In this document: positions 52,461 through 63,978 of the stretch, one piece after another | Numbering within the stretch: the stretch's first letter is position 1 | How the letters are laid out: every line of letters starts with the position of its first letter | Assembly: GCA_019925095.2 (NCBI GenBank) | Contig: CM034405.1 | Coordinates: forward strand, 14,471,401-14,535,400 | DNA from: Dendrolimus kikuchii | Taxonomy: Eukaryota > Arthropoda > Insecta > Lepidoptera > Lasiocampidae | Length of the DNA stretch: 64,000 bases | Direction: 5' to 3' | Position numbers and translations under genes: made by a program | The notes under the pieces: generated by a model | Database searches by the model: none | What the model saw: only the letters and a program-made list of their open reading frames with translations | Told to the model about the DNA's origin: nothing

Positions 52461-53041
52461 AACTACCTAAATTTAAATATTTTCAATGTTGTACGTAGTA
52501 TTGGAGAGGAAATAAGTAGGGAATAATTGAAATAAAATACACGTTTTCTGCTTTAGTGTGTGTATTGTTCTGATTTTTCCTTTAATTTGACATAACAATA
52601 ATTATAAATTATTCGAATTTACACTAAAATAAAATAAATCACTTTTTGTTTTGAACACATTGTACAGATAATTTTATTTTGCGTTTGTAGTAGTGTACAG
52701 TCAGCACATAAATAAATAAACTAATACTTTGCATATTCAGGCACTGAATATTAAACGATATTAAAATAATAAATAATAATATTAAACATAATTTTTAATA
52801 CTAAATTTCTTCAACTCCAGACAATTCGTACTCATCCTCATTCACACTTTCATGCGATGAATCATTTGTGTTAATTAACTAAGGGTGATATGGCAGTAAA
52901 CGGAGCACAGTATGACCGTGCTTTCGTAATATTTCATCTACTTTATAATTTAAAAATCTCGCCTTATTTTTCAGAATCAATTTATCAATTCACCATCAAA
53001 CTAAAACCAAATAGTCAGACCTCACAACAATTAGCAATTAT
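52461..53041. other. No gene recognised
   Basis: AT-rich sequence upstream of the first visible amon exon; probably amon intron. Confidence 0.5.
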
Positions 53042-53308
53042 ACAATGTACTCTGTGTTAGCAATATAAATAATTTATGATTTATTTGACTTTCACCATTG
53101 ACTTTTGATTGTAAATATATTTTCTTCTTCAAAATGTAACCAACCTCTTTTTTTGCTGATTGTACAAAGAATTTTAAATTCCAAGTTTAGGATTCCTACA
53201 AATATACAAATATTACTACAAACGCAAAAACTTCTCGAAACTAATTTTTCTATAGACAGCTCTTACAAATAATTGATAATTGATAGGTGGTAACACAGAG
53301 TACATTGT
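53042..53308. mobile_element. Candidate MITE with 18-bp perfect inverted repeats
   Basis: 'acaatgtactctgtgtta' (53042-53059) and its exact complement (53291-53308) enclose 231 bp of AT-rich DNA without an ORF. No target duplication identified. Confidence 0.6.
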
Positions 53309-53344
53309 GGTGGTAACTGGTAGATAGTCGCTTCCAATATAGAA

Positions 53345-53490
53345 AACGTTTTTATTCAAAATAAATTCCACTGGAGAACATTTTCACACATAAGTTAAAA
53401 TTTAAATCTACTTCCTATTCTATTTATACCACTTCGCAACGTGTTGTCGTTGTTTAAAGAGAAGTGGCAAAAATCTCTGCAACACTTTTT
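53345..53490 (-). mobile_element. Retroposon tail with module M
   Basis: Minus strand: 'aacacgttgcgaagtggtat', then 'aggaagtagatttaaatttt' and 'ttattttgaataaaaacgtt'. Same layout as 15797-15990. Confidence 0.75.
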
Positions 53491-53739
53491 GCCCACCCTT
53501 TTTTATGAGGGAAATCCCTTTGCGAATAATGCGCTGCACAGGTATTACGACGATAGTGTGAGAGTCGCCGGTCAAATGGCTTACCGCGCTACCCACTAAA
53601 AGTCGTCGGTGTCCTTCATGTCACCATAGTCGGGCCACAGGACTAAGGCGTCTGCCGGCGCCGTGGTCTCGACTGGCGTGGTTCCCGCCCCTCCGGGCAG
53701 GCCTCTCCTGTCTTAATCAGGGATCGAGAGGGGCGTGCG

Positions 53740-54440
53740 TGTAGCTCGCATACGCCCTCTACTCGTTGGCATGGGTGGACGTGGTGGCTTGATGTTCCCG
53801 TGGGCCGTCACCCACTTCCGCTACTCATGGCGGCCGGAGGCTCTGAACCGTCCGGCGTCGTCTTGTCCTAGTGCGGCGAAAGAGATTCGCCACCTCCTTA
53901 GCGGACATAGCTGCCTTGCAATAGGAGGTGACGGCGTTCCGACCAGTTTGGTTCTCGATCATGGAGTGAACCACGGCCAGGAGTGAGAAATCCGTTCCAA
54001 CGGATGCGATGAGGACAAGACGCTCGTAGTTCCAGGTCGCGCACTCTTGGAGAGTGTGCAGCACCGTGTCATCGTTATGCGGACACAGGTATCTCCCGAA
54101 GCAGTCGTGCATGACTGTGAACACCTGTGTCAGATGAAACGTCAGGGCGTCCTGACTCCCATAAATTCAGGTTTGTAAGGAGAGCCTAACGCTGCTATAG
54201 CTGTGTGGCCAGCTCAGGGATACGCGAGTCGAGTCGCCACTTCACTATGAGTTTGTGCCAGAACTCTAACCTCTTGCCCTCGATTTTGCGAGGCGCGGAT
54301 CGGAAATCCCGGCGGAGAGTGTCCTTTCGCCACTCATACAACCGGGCAAGGACTTTCGCCTCTAGGTCCCACGGTAGGTATCCGGCAAGGAGAGAGGCTA
54401 CTCTTTGACGCAGCTCCAAGGCAAGAAGTTAACGATGTCG
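53740..54440 (-). pseudogene. R1-like LINE ORF2 C-terminal relic
   Basis: Minus strand: 'MELRQRVASLLAGYLPWDLE', a frame change near 54170, then 'LCPHNDDTVLHTLQECATWN' (remnant of a CCHC finger near the end of R1-type ORF2) and 'AAMSAKEVANLFRRTRTRRR'. Two frames, no start. Related to 59077-59720. Confidence 0.8.
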
Positions 54441-55170
54441 AGAGATACCGCCAGCAATACCCAGTCCTGGACGTCCTTTTCTCCACCTAGTTCACTTATA
54501 GTCGTTTGTGTTACCTCTATACCTTTTTAATTATAAGGTGTAAAATTCTATAAAATTATGATGTTTAAACTTAAAAGTACTTTTAACTAAAATTAATTTG
54601 CACTAAATCGCATGACTAGCTTTTTTGATGTATTCAAATAAAATATATACTATTTTTAGTGAACGACAAAATTAAAAAACGTTCATCATATATACGAATG
54701 AAGGGTAAGGGTTCCACTGTATTCTGGATAAACTGACACGCACTTAGCCAATTATTTTATTTTACGCATAATCACAGAAAACTTTTTATTTCAGTGTAAT
54801 AATGGACTTACTATCAAACAAACTTCAATATAAAGCTCACCGATTTCACCAGAAATCAAACATCCAATTTAATTATCGGAATCGTAAAACCTGAAAGATT
54901 CGAAACGCGTCGTGAAATGCCACATTTACCATCATTTACTTAAGTTTCCTTCACGTTACAGTTCGTCGGTTCGATATCGCGAATTGCACTTCGTTTTATT
55001 GAGGCTATAAACCAGAATAGGTATCTGAGAACTGGATGCTATTGTTGTCATTAGGTCATATAGAAATGTTACCGATATAAACACATACAGTCGTAATGTT
55101 TGCTCCACTTTATTTAAAAAAATTCTTTTTAAAAATGGAATAGTCGAATGAAATTAATTTTTCATTCAAC
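54441..55170. other. No gene recognised
   Basis: AT-rich; nothing assignable. Confidence 0.55.
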
Positions 55171-55531
55171 ACTAGAGATCCCGGTAGTCGTTGTCCTGAA
55201 AAAATAAAAATCTAGGACCCGATCCCACCGCCATCTACCGGATCAAATTGTGAATATAAACCATCCGGGGATTCTTAAAAACATACAAAAAAAACATCAA
55301 AATCGGTCCAGGAGATTAGGAGGATCCTAGAAGCCGATCCCAGCGCTACCTACCGGCTCTAATTGTGAATCTAAAAAATGAATCTTAGAAATGTATGCAT
55401 TTTGATGAAATTTTCTGTGTGTTTGAGTGGTTTCCCCGGATGGTTTAGATTTACTATTGTAGCCGGTAGATGGCGCTGGGATCAGATTTTTATTTTTTCA
55501 GGGCAGGACAACGTCTGCCGGGACCTCTAGT
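55171..55531. repeat. Two family Q copies in inverted (head-to-head) arrangement
   Basis: The left arm starts 'actagagatcccggtagtcg' at 55171. The right arm, read on the minus strand from 55531, starts 'actagaggtcccggcagacg'. A third partial unit ('gatcccagcgctacctaccg') lies between. Long imperfect foldback. Confidence 0.8.
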
Positions 55532-56070
55532 AAATATTTATAAAGATGGAGTGACAGGCCACAGGCACGTCATTGGAATTGACAGAATCCCGAATCCGGC
55601 GATTTTGACGAGATAATAATAGCAGAATTAGGTCCCAGAATGTTTGTTCCGCGTTCAATAACGACTTGGAAGATAGGGTACACAATATTATTGTTAGCAC
55701 CGAGTGATTGGTACCCTGTCAATGTAGTCAAGATTCAGGGTGTTTCAACATTTTGACTCTGTGATATCGTTAGGCAGACCTTGAAAAATCAGGACGATGT
55801 TCGTCAATTACTTTTGAAGTGAAACTTTTTTAGACTCGTTGTGATTTGAAACTCGATGAAACGACATCTTGACACAGTGGTTTTATGAACATTTATATCA
55901 TCACCGATAACTACCTGCAAAGTACCAGTAGCGTAAAAGCGCAAAGATATAGAAATTTGTTCCAACTAGGACAACGTGTATTACGATAACGGAGTCACCA
56001 TCCGTCGGCTCATTTAAAACACGGCTCAGGAAATGGTTAGTCGAGTACACCTTCTATAATCTAGAGGAGT
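55532..56070. other. No gene recognised
   Basis: May include flanks of the Harbinger-type relic; not delimited. Confidence 0.5.
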
Positions 56071-56382
56071 TTATATCCTACAATATGACATAATTTTAAT
56101 TTTATTTCTGACCTGTGTATTTAATTGATGTAGAAATTGGCGTGTAATTTTCTTATGAATAAAAGATTTCTGATTACGATTATAAATGGGTGCTAATGCA
56201 GGATATTTTTTTTCACATAGGTGCATCACAGTACCCTTGTTGAACCGATATCTCACTTTAAATTCTTCATTGGTAAATATTTCGAATGGATTTCTATGTA
56301 TCCTTAAGTTCCGAGGTATGGATGTAATAGAAATTAACTCCAGTACTTCCATAACAGACTCCGAGGAAATGCGCGAATCCAT
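56071..56382 (-). pseudogene. Harbinger/PIF-type transposase N-terminal relic
   Basis: 103-codon minus-strand frame from ATG 56382: 'NPFEIFTNEEFKVRYRFNKG' followed by 'TVMHLCEK' resembles the N-terminal part of HARBI1-like nucleases (EEFrxRFRlsKxtV..L). It ends soon after, 'RQFLHQLNTQVRNKIK', with no DDE domain nearby. Confidence 0.6.
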
Positions 56383-56429
56383 AATTCTAGTATTGTTTTA
56401 ATAAAACTACGTTTTAAATGTTTAATGCG

Positions 56430-56672
56430 CGGCAATTTTGCCAGGTGGTAGGGCATTTGCCCGACTGGATGGCTACCACCCCTGGTCTAAAGTATGTCGC
56501 CATAACAACCTTGAGTTGTGTTCCGGCATTAGTGACCAGGTTCCAGTCTCCCTTGAGAGAGCAGCAGCGCATTTGTAGCAACTTTGCTGTTGCAAATGTC
56601 CATAGGCGATGGTAACCGCTTTCCATCAAGTGGACCGTCTGCCTGTCTGCTGAATCATGCAATTAAAAAAAA
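56430..56672 (+). mobile_element. Family P retroposon
   Basis: 'ccaggtggtagggcatttgc', 'gtccataggcgatggtaacc', end 'gctgaatcatgcaattaaaa' with poly(A). Lacks the 5' 60 bp of the longest copy. Confidence 0.88.
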
Positions 56673-56704
56673 ATATAAAAAATAAAATGATTTTTGTTAT
56701 TCCG

Positions 56705-56945
56705 TTATTATGTTGCGAAGCGGTGGTAAATTAGATTAGGCTCCCATAGAGTAAATAATAGCCATAAATAAGCTTAAAACTAAATAATTAATATGAACAA
56801 GTTGGCAGTAGGCTAAAAAAAACTTTAACAATACTCGTTGACACTTGACATCTGTAACTTCCGTGATCACGGCCACTGAAAAGTGGCCGAAACGTCGAAA
56901 TAACAAAAATCAAATAAACTACCGTGCTTAAAACCGTTAAAACGT
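56705..56945 (+). mobile_element. Retroposon 3' tail with module M
   Basis: 'atgttgcgaagcggtggtaa', 'gtgatcacggccactgaaaa', 'gtggccgaaacgtcgaaata', end 'aaatcaaataaactaccg'. Colinear with 5310-5625. Confidence 0.8.
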
Positions 56946-57238
56946 AGTTTTATTATGTGTATACAAGTCGCGAAAACTTAAGAAAATATCTAGTATTTTT
57001 ACTATATTATATTGCTTATCGAAATAAATAAAATAAACGATGCGATATACGAAGCGGTTTACAATTTGATGCAAATAATTATATGTTTCAGGATAGTTTT
57101 GAATTATGACTTAAAGAGATAAACGTCAAACAAAAGATATGGAATAGATACACACCCAATACTGGCCAGGTAAGTTGAACCGAGTTCCACTGAAGTTTAT
57201 CGTACGATGGTGTGTTCAGAAATGCAATTTTATAAGTT

Positions 57239-57496
57239 CCTCGCATCTGCCCGCGACTTCGTTCGCGTGGAATAGTTTAAACAAAAGTAAGTTAAAAAAA
57301 TCCCTCCGATTTTGAACACTCTTCGTTGGTGCTCCGCTCGTATTGGTCTTAGCGTGATGATATATAGCCTATAGCCTTCCTCGATAAATGGGCTATCTAA
57401 CACTAAAAGAATTTTTGAAATCGGACGATTAGTTCTTGAGATTAGCGCGTCCAAGCAAACAAACAAACTCTTCATCTTTATATGTTAGTATAAGAT
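57239..57496 (+). repeat. Family C repeat
   Basis: 'catctgcccgcgacttcgtt', 'gatatatagcctatagcctt', 'caaacaaacaaa' and the end 'atgttagtataagatt'. Confidence 0.75.
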
Positions 57497-58299
57497 TCAA
57501 CCGATAGCATTAATGAACAGATAAACTTTAGTTAAAAGTACCTGAGAAACCGGGCATTAATCCTCAAACGGATTACCTCTGGCTAAAAAAAAGGATAATC
57601 GAATTAAGATTCTGCCTAAATGGAGTTTTCTATCATTTTTGAAGATATAAATTAACAGAATTTGCTTACGACAAATCTGTATTACACAAACTACAAATGT
57701 TTCGTATAAATGTGAGATTGATTTTACATACATTATATATATTTATAGTGTGAATTTTTCAAGTGGGCCTTCGAGGGAGGCGACATCCTAAACTATACGA
57801 TACAGCGAAAACCACTCACAGGAGTCTCAGAATCGATTTTGACCAAAACTTTTCTTTTTGTTGGACATGACTTTATGTTGTTGGTCCGAAGACCTCACAA
57901 TTTTACCGGGGTTTTCGTGACGAATGCCTTCGGGAAGCGAAATAGTTCAACTTTGCTTGCGTCCGTTGGTGTATTCGAACATTCAATAAATATGAATACT
58001 TATAACTTACATAACACGTCGACTTTACATAAATATAAGTAGAACAGTTCACTGGGCCTGCCTTTGATATTGTCCTTTTTTTATATGTTCACATGAAGTT
58101 CACAATACCATGATTCGTAACAAAGTGTGTCGCAATCGCTCCAACACCGCTGCATTTCCCGCGTCGAACGTGTTGGGGGGAGGGAGATAGACATATATAC
58201 ACATTATCATAGTCAGAGAGAGAAAAGTATATATGTATGTAATGTTTAAAAGTGTTAGCCTGGCAACCACACTTGAAATTCCCGCTTAAATAATAAACA
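57497..58299. other. No gene recognised
   Basis: A block at about 57760-58000 is less AT-rich. It gives a short plus-strand frame and a minus-strand frame ('KVELFRFPKAFVTKTPVKL') without recognisable homology. Confidence 0.5.
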
Positions 58300-58518
58300 C
58301 ACGTGGTAAGGTAATTGCCCGTCTGGATGGCTACTACCCCTGGTCCCTTGAGTTGTGTTCCGGCATTTCTGGCCAGGCTCCAGTTTTCCTTAGAGAGCAG
58401 CAGCGCATTTATAGCACCTTTGGTGTTTCAAATGTCCATAAGCGATGGTAACCGCTTTCCGCCATCAGGTGGGTCGTATGTCTGTCTACTGATTCATGCA
58501 ATAAATGAAATTAAACAA
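58300..58518 (+). mobile_element. Family P retroposon
   Basis: 'taattgcccgtctggatggc', a deletion of about 25 bp after 'cccctggtc', 'gtccataagcgatggtaacc' and the end 'ttcatgcaataaatgaaatt'. Confidence 0.85.
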
Positions 58519-59076
58519 TCGAATCGACTGATTAAAAAAAATACATAATATATTAATATACCAAATCGAATCGAATGCCAAACGATAAACTAAGTCGGAC
58601 ATAAAGACGGACAACGGAGTAAAATTATACGTAAAGATTTCCAATTATAATATAATTATCAGAGTTTATTTTCTGTACATAGTAGCTGAATGGCATGAGA
58701 GGCGTAAATGTGTACTGGCTTTATTGCCTCCATGACTTGGAGTAACATCAAGTGCCTGTAACCTTTTAGAGGCAATATACCCTTAATTGTTCCGGGTTTT
58801 ACGCTCGGCGTTTTAGAGGAAAAATTGCGTTGGAAAAATGATTATTAGGTCGAGTAATCCTAACTGCCTAACTGATTAACCGCTTAAAAATTCGTTGCGT
58901 GGCTTAGGAGAAATTAGCAGATTTACAGACAGAAAACACAGAAAGCGACTTTTTTTATAAAGATGATAAGCCTATATATAAATCTATACTAATATTGTAA
59001 AGAAGAAAGATTTGTATTTTTAATAAATTAAATAAAATAAAATTACTAGACCGATTTAAAAAAATGTCTTTGGACG
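58519..59076. other. No gene recognised
   Basis: Includes a short family C-type end ('aaatctatactaatattgta', 58980-59000); otherwise nothing assignable. Confidence 0.5.
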
Positions 59077-59720
59077 TCATCTTCGGTTCCTTCGGGGGAA
59101 AGGCCAAAATGCAGGCATAAGGCCTGCATCGAGGGTGTATGCGACTCTCAGCGATCGGTTCTCCACGCTCGCTTCTAAAACGAAGCTGTCGCGAGAAACG
59201 GCCGCCAAACTACCCACTAAACCTAAACCCGCATTTTTAGCGCTTTTACGGGGCGTCACGAGATCTCGTACAGAGTAACTGCACCATGAGGCCCCTACCT
59301 GAGTGACCCACTTCGTACGGCAGGGGGGGGGGGGCGAGTCCGCTGTCACCCGTCACACGTGACAGGCGGTCCCCTGTGACGGTAAATACGGGAGGAGGTG
59401 CATGTAGCGGCGCCTGCGACTGCCGGTCCTCCTCCTGCTGCCGGAGTCCGCATACGCGTCCTCCTGTCTCGCTCTTTCAGCGACCTCCTTCAGCGACATG
59501 ACTGATTCGTAGAAGGAGGAAACCGCAAGCCAGGAATGTTGACCCTGGAGCATCGCTTCGACTATGCTACGAAGCGAGCTCACAGGGCCAACGACGTTCT
59601 CTAAGAGGGCCCTCTGGGGCTCCCAAGCGGCGCACTCCACGAGCGTGTGAAACCCCGTATCTTGGAGTGCACCGCACTCGTAACAAGACGGTGAAGGTTC
59701 CCGCCCCACGATTTGGTGCA
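59077..59720 (-). pseudogene. R1-like LINE ORF2 C-terminal relic
   Basis: Minus strand 118-codon frame: 'CYECGALQDTGFHTLVECAA' is an intact C-C-H-C finger. 'AVSSFYESVMSLKEVAERAR' and a basic 'SRRRTGSRRRRY' follow. 3' UTR-like GC-rich sequence with a G run extends to about 59077. The RT part is missing (5' truncation). Better preserved than 53740-54440. Confidence 0.82.
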
Positions 59721-59769
59721 GATACTTTACATTATCCCTTGCATACTTTTACATATCACATATGCATTA

Positions 59770-59815
59770 TCGGAATCTAGTTTTTTTTTAAGGCAGGGCA
59801 ACGTCTGCTGGGACC
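59770..59815 (-). repeat. Family Q end fragment
   Basis: 'gcagggcaacgtctgctggg' matches the first 40 bp of family Q on the minus strand. Confidence 0.65.
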
Positions 59816-60414
59816 GCTATTACTATATAAGCCATATATGGGCTTGAAGATTTATAGATATCCTTACTGTATGTCATGATTCATACATAAACCATTCATT
59901 TTGTTGTATTATGGACTATGAAATCCCAACCAAGTTATTAAGAACTAATCATAAATGTTCATAAGTTATTATGTTATGAATCAACTCTCCAAATATCTCA
60001 TTATACAAGTAAGGCAATTACATTATTTAAACAGTATCTTTGGAGAGAATTTCTATATTACAACATTACATTGAATGTCTTCGTATGAATGTTTTAACAA
60101 GTTAGTTAGCTTAAGCAAACTTAAACATACGTACATGAAACCTTATTTGATAACTTTTGCGGCCCTTCTCAATTAGCATGTTTCACTGAAATGTTGGTAA
60201 TTCATGTGAAATAACAGACCGACCCCTCAGACAAACAAAATACGTAGACGGAACCTATGTAAACAAAAGTGTTAAATGAAGTGAAACATTTTTAAAAAAT
60301 TAAAATTACGAATGTATCGCGAATTTTAAAATTTTTATATATAAATTCAATTCTTGTGAAAAAAAAGTATTATATAAAATCTAGTCAGAATTTGATACTT
60401 ATCTGTGGCGTTCG
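59816..60414. other. No gene recognised
   Basis: AT-rich; nothing assignable. Confidence 0.55.
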
Positions 60415-60620
60415 GTGTCAAAACTCTAGGGCCATGGGGTCTTGAAGTCTATCGATTTTATTGAGATCTATCATCTCGTTTGATAGAAGTCTCAAGTGAC
60501 CAAAAGACTGGTCTATATTTAGGGCAACGCATCGGCGCTGCCATCCAGCGCGGAAATGCGGACAACACATCGGCGCTGCCATCCAGCGCGGAAATGCGGC
60601 CAGCGCTTTGCGAACGATCC
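60415..60620 (+). pseudogene. Reverse-transcriptase-element C-terminal relic 3
   Basis: Plus strand: 'EVSSDQKTGLYLGQRIGAAI' then 'QRGNA'. A 38-bp unit is tandemly duplicated (60525-60562 and 60563-60600, one mismatch in the first 20 bases). The duplication shifts the frame within the conserved 'QRGNA' region. Confidence 0.72.
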
Positions 60621-61451
60621 CAATCGACAACGATATGGGACTTATGTATTTTTGTAATAATTTTTTTTAGGACATTATATATGGTTTAAAATATAAACTA
60701 AACACTAATAATAAAACCACCTATACTGTAAATTAAACTAATTTTTTTTATCCAATATGCTTACATTCATATACTTTAGAAAACACATTTGAACTGTGGC
60801 ACAGAAACCTCGTGGTAGTAGTATTAGTATTAGTAGCCTAGTTTATTCTAAGACTCAAACTCTCAAATAAATGACTTGCTCAACAGGATACCACAAAAAT
60901 AACATATTGGTGTTTATGAATTGCTGAGATCAATGTTAGGATGGATTTTTTTTTGTGTCTAATATATAGATTTTTCGTAAGTAAATTCTATCAATTTATG
61001 TCTTTTATATCTTCAAAAATATAGGTAGGCGCGAGCAAGATACTTGAACTTACTGCTTTATTTTAGCTTCCACTCTCGTCTTGTAGAATGTATAGATGAT
61101 ATACTATTGTATTTAATCCCACGCAGTTTCAAAGACCGGATTAAAAGCTGCGAAGGGTCGCATCCGGCTTTATATAATTATATATAATTGTCTTGTCGGT
61201 CCATCTATCCTGCTACATATGTAGGGTTCTGAATGTTTCCGACCGCATGAGTGATTATATTACATAAAGTAGTTAAGGGTGTAACCGAACGATGTGTGAT
61301 AAAAAAGGCTATAAGATGAATGAAATAAAAGATAAACAAGAGACAGTTGAGAGGTTGAGAGCTAGAGATGAAAAGAAGTCTAGACGATGGACTTATAGAC
61401 GAATATAAGTAAGAAGTGTTTTCTGAAGATGTTAAGATATTTAAAGCATAT
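60621..61451. other. No gene recognised
   Basis: AT-rich; nothing assignable. Confidence 0.55.
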
Positions 61452-61680
61452 TGTTACGACCGAGTTGCCGAAAAAAGTGGGATTCACACCTGCATACCAT
61501 AGAAACACACTTTATTACTTTTCCGTATTTGGACTTCTTTTGTTTACTTTGTGTTTAAAATTTGTGATTAGTACACCGCCCATTATGTAATCTTTTATGG
61601 CAGTCATTAGCCAGGTGTGCCAGGAATGATTCTAAGAAAGTCGGTCCACGCGTTTGGGCAGACATATTGTATCGGTGCAG

Positions 61681-61687
61681 TATAAAG
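61681..61687 (+). promoter_or_regulatory. TATA-like box in the candidate LTR
   Basis: 'tataaag' about 230 bp from the LTR start. Confidence 0.4.
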
Positions 61688-61861
61688 CAATGGCCCAATG
61701 GAGAGATCGGCAGTCGAGCGATAACCAGCCGCGAGGCAAGACTTGTGTATATTCGGTAATCTATTTAGTGACGGACTTTGCGCGTGTTATTGAATCGTGT
61801 ATTACGTTTACACAGGTTGTGTTCAGTTATATTTGTACGTTATACGTGTTTGTATAGTTCT

Positions 61862-61867
61862 AATAAA
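61862..61867 (+). terminator. AATAAA polyadenylation signal in the candidate LTR
   Basis: 'aataaa' about 175 bp downstream of the TATA-like box and 45 bp before the LTR end. Confidence 0.45.
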
Positions 61868-61912
61868 TTCTATTCTAACGGCATTTTAATTCGAGTCCTG
61901 CAACTCATAACA

Positions 61913-62299
61913 ATATTAAAGATTTGTTTATCGAACTGGAACAGTACTGTGTCAGATGGTGTACACCGTAACAAACAGGAAAAAGATAGGCGTTGCTCGC
62001 ATCCTTGCAAAACAGCCCTATCGCAAAAAAACATCGTATGCATGCCACCAAAAAATTACAATAAGATTCCACTAAATTTAAAATCTTTTAATACAAATTC
62101 TATTAATTCCATCCAAAAAAGATGCTTGCTACAATATAAATGAATACGTACATGATAAACTATAATCAAACTAACAATAATAATCATCAACTACTGTTTA
62201 TTATAAATTTATTAATATTTGACTGTCATAATTATCTGATTATGTGACTGTGGGCACTATTTATTTTAATTGAGATTTTGACATATTATAATATTATAT
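61913..62299. other. No gene recognised
   Basis: AT-rich; nothing assignable. Confidence 0.55.
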
Positions 62300-62400
62300 T
62301 AGCACGGCATATTAGCACGGCAATCTGGCAAAAACCTGTTTACCATACATACAACTACTGTAACACCTTTTTAACCATGTTTTATACAAATAACTGAAAT
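62300..62400. repeat. Dispersed repeat, copy 2 of 2
   Basis: 'cacggcaatctggcaaaaac' and 'accatgttttatacaaataa' match 3395-3490. A short direct duplication, 'tattagcacggc', occurs at its start. Confidence 0.7.
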
Positions 62401-62449
62401 TTAGTTTGAACTGCTTATGCCCCTACCAGTTTACATATTTTAATATACT

Positions 62450-62780
62450 AGTGGTTGCCCAGTGGTCGAAATTCGACCATAATAACAGATTTCGCCAAGG
62501 CTACACTGTTAATTTGACTTTATCAATAAACTAAAGAGTATATATGCGTTTGTGTGTCAAATATAAGGTAGTGTGTGTATTGTTTTTTTATTATTTAATG
62601 TATTTTTTTAAGCATAATTAAAAAAAATAGCTTTCTGCACTTCTCTATATAAACTGTAAGTGTGGGAAATTTCATACTCCTCCGTCCGTGCAATTTTCGT
62701 AAAAAGGGGTACAAAGATTTTGCTTGATGTATTAATGACATACTTCTGTGTTATATATATATAGTAATTCGGAACTGTAC
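62450..62780 (+). repeat. Unassigned dispersed-type repeat
   Basis: Starts 'actagtggttgcccagtggt' then 'cgaaattcgaccataat', a form common among lepidopteran interspersed repeats. The end is uncertain. Confidence 0.45.
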
Positions 62781-63543
62781 ACGATAAAAAACGCATCATT
62801 TCAAAATTGTTATACTCTCTCTAATAACCGTATGTAATCTAACTAGTATTATATTTCCGGTCACAATGAAGTAAAACTGAAACGCTATTTCTAATTAACT
62901 TCCTGTATCCAGTAATTAGTGTTTATTCCACTCACTGTATTGGAGTGCACATTAGATAATGAAAAGGAGTGAGGGGTGACCTGACCTGAGGCGGCCAGTG
63001 TCCCCGTACGGTGGACACGTTAGCGGTTAGATCAAAAGCGCTGATACGACATGAATTCTGAAACCTGAAATTACTATGAGAAAAGTGGAATACGGGTTGT
63101 TCAACTGAAGTAGGTGTATACAGATGGCAGGAAGGGGCTGTTTTCCAGAGTTACAGTCTGCTGCGGCTCTTCTAATTTATAAAATGATAAAAACGTTTAT
63201 ATAAATTTGGTGTAATTCTATGATTAGGGTAAGATGACATAGTAAAAAGCCCCAAAATAAATCAGATAATAAAAAAGTAGGTGTATAATGTGATAGAAGA
63301 AGAATTATGCCAAGAATGTCATTTGGTCAATTTATCTATATCTATACTAATTCAAGTCAACAATTAAGATACTTTTTATCCAGATAAATTACGTCGTTTA
63401 AGTGGAGGAGATGAAAATAGCAAAAAAGATGGCGCTGCAGTCGCGTTTTTTTTGGTGCTGCCATGCAATTCACTAACAAATACGTCTTCATAGTACCCGC
63501 GAACTACTGGTACTTTCAATAGTTTGTATAAATATATTAATAT
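62781..63543. other. No gene recognised
   Basis: AT-rich with a small GC patch near 62960-63050; nothing assignable. Confidence 0.5.
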
Positions 63544-63978
63544 ACTATAGGATATGTCCGCGACTTCGTACACGCTTGACTTGAAATTCTCGCCGGATTC
63601 CCGGGACACAAAGTACCGCAACATTTATAAAAGAATGTAAGCTATCGTTTTAGTGAAAACTGTGTCGGAATAAGTTAATTTTTATGCACCCGAACAACAT
63701 CAAACCGCTCCCGGGAAAATTCCCGCGAGATTCCCGGGACAAAAAGTAGCGCAGATTTTACGTCTAAGATTTAGCTGTCGATCAGCGTAAACCACATCGA
63801 AAACGGCCCAGTAGTTTTTACGTGACTCCCGAACAAACAGACAAACAAACAAACAGACAAGAAATCTAAAAAAATGCATCGTGTTCTCCAACGTTATATA
63901 GTCTATTCCAGTTGGCTTTTTTTAAATAGCTTCAATGTACAGATACGGTATGTTTAGAATTTCCTAATATTATAGATT
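63544..63978 (+). repeat. Family G repeat
   Basis: 'actataggatatgtccgcga', 'attcccgcgagattcccggg', a run of 'acaaacaaac', and the end 'cctaatattatagat'. The best-preserved copy. Confidence 0.85.

Larger units (their letters stand above)
61452..61912 (+). mobile_element. Candidate solo LTR
   Basis: 461 bp bounded by 'tgtta' (61452-61456) and 'taaca' (61908-61912), flanked on both sides by 'atat'. A TATA-like box and a polyadenylation signal are placed as in an LTR. No internal retrotransposon sequence lies next to it. Confidence 0.55.

Noticed and set aside
57740..58020. Possible coding block
   Set aside because: Two short frames on opposite strands, neither with recognisable similarity, start context or splice sites.
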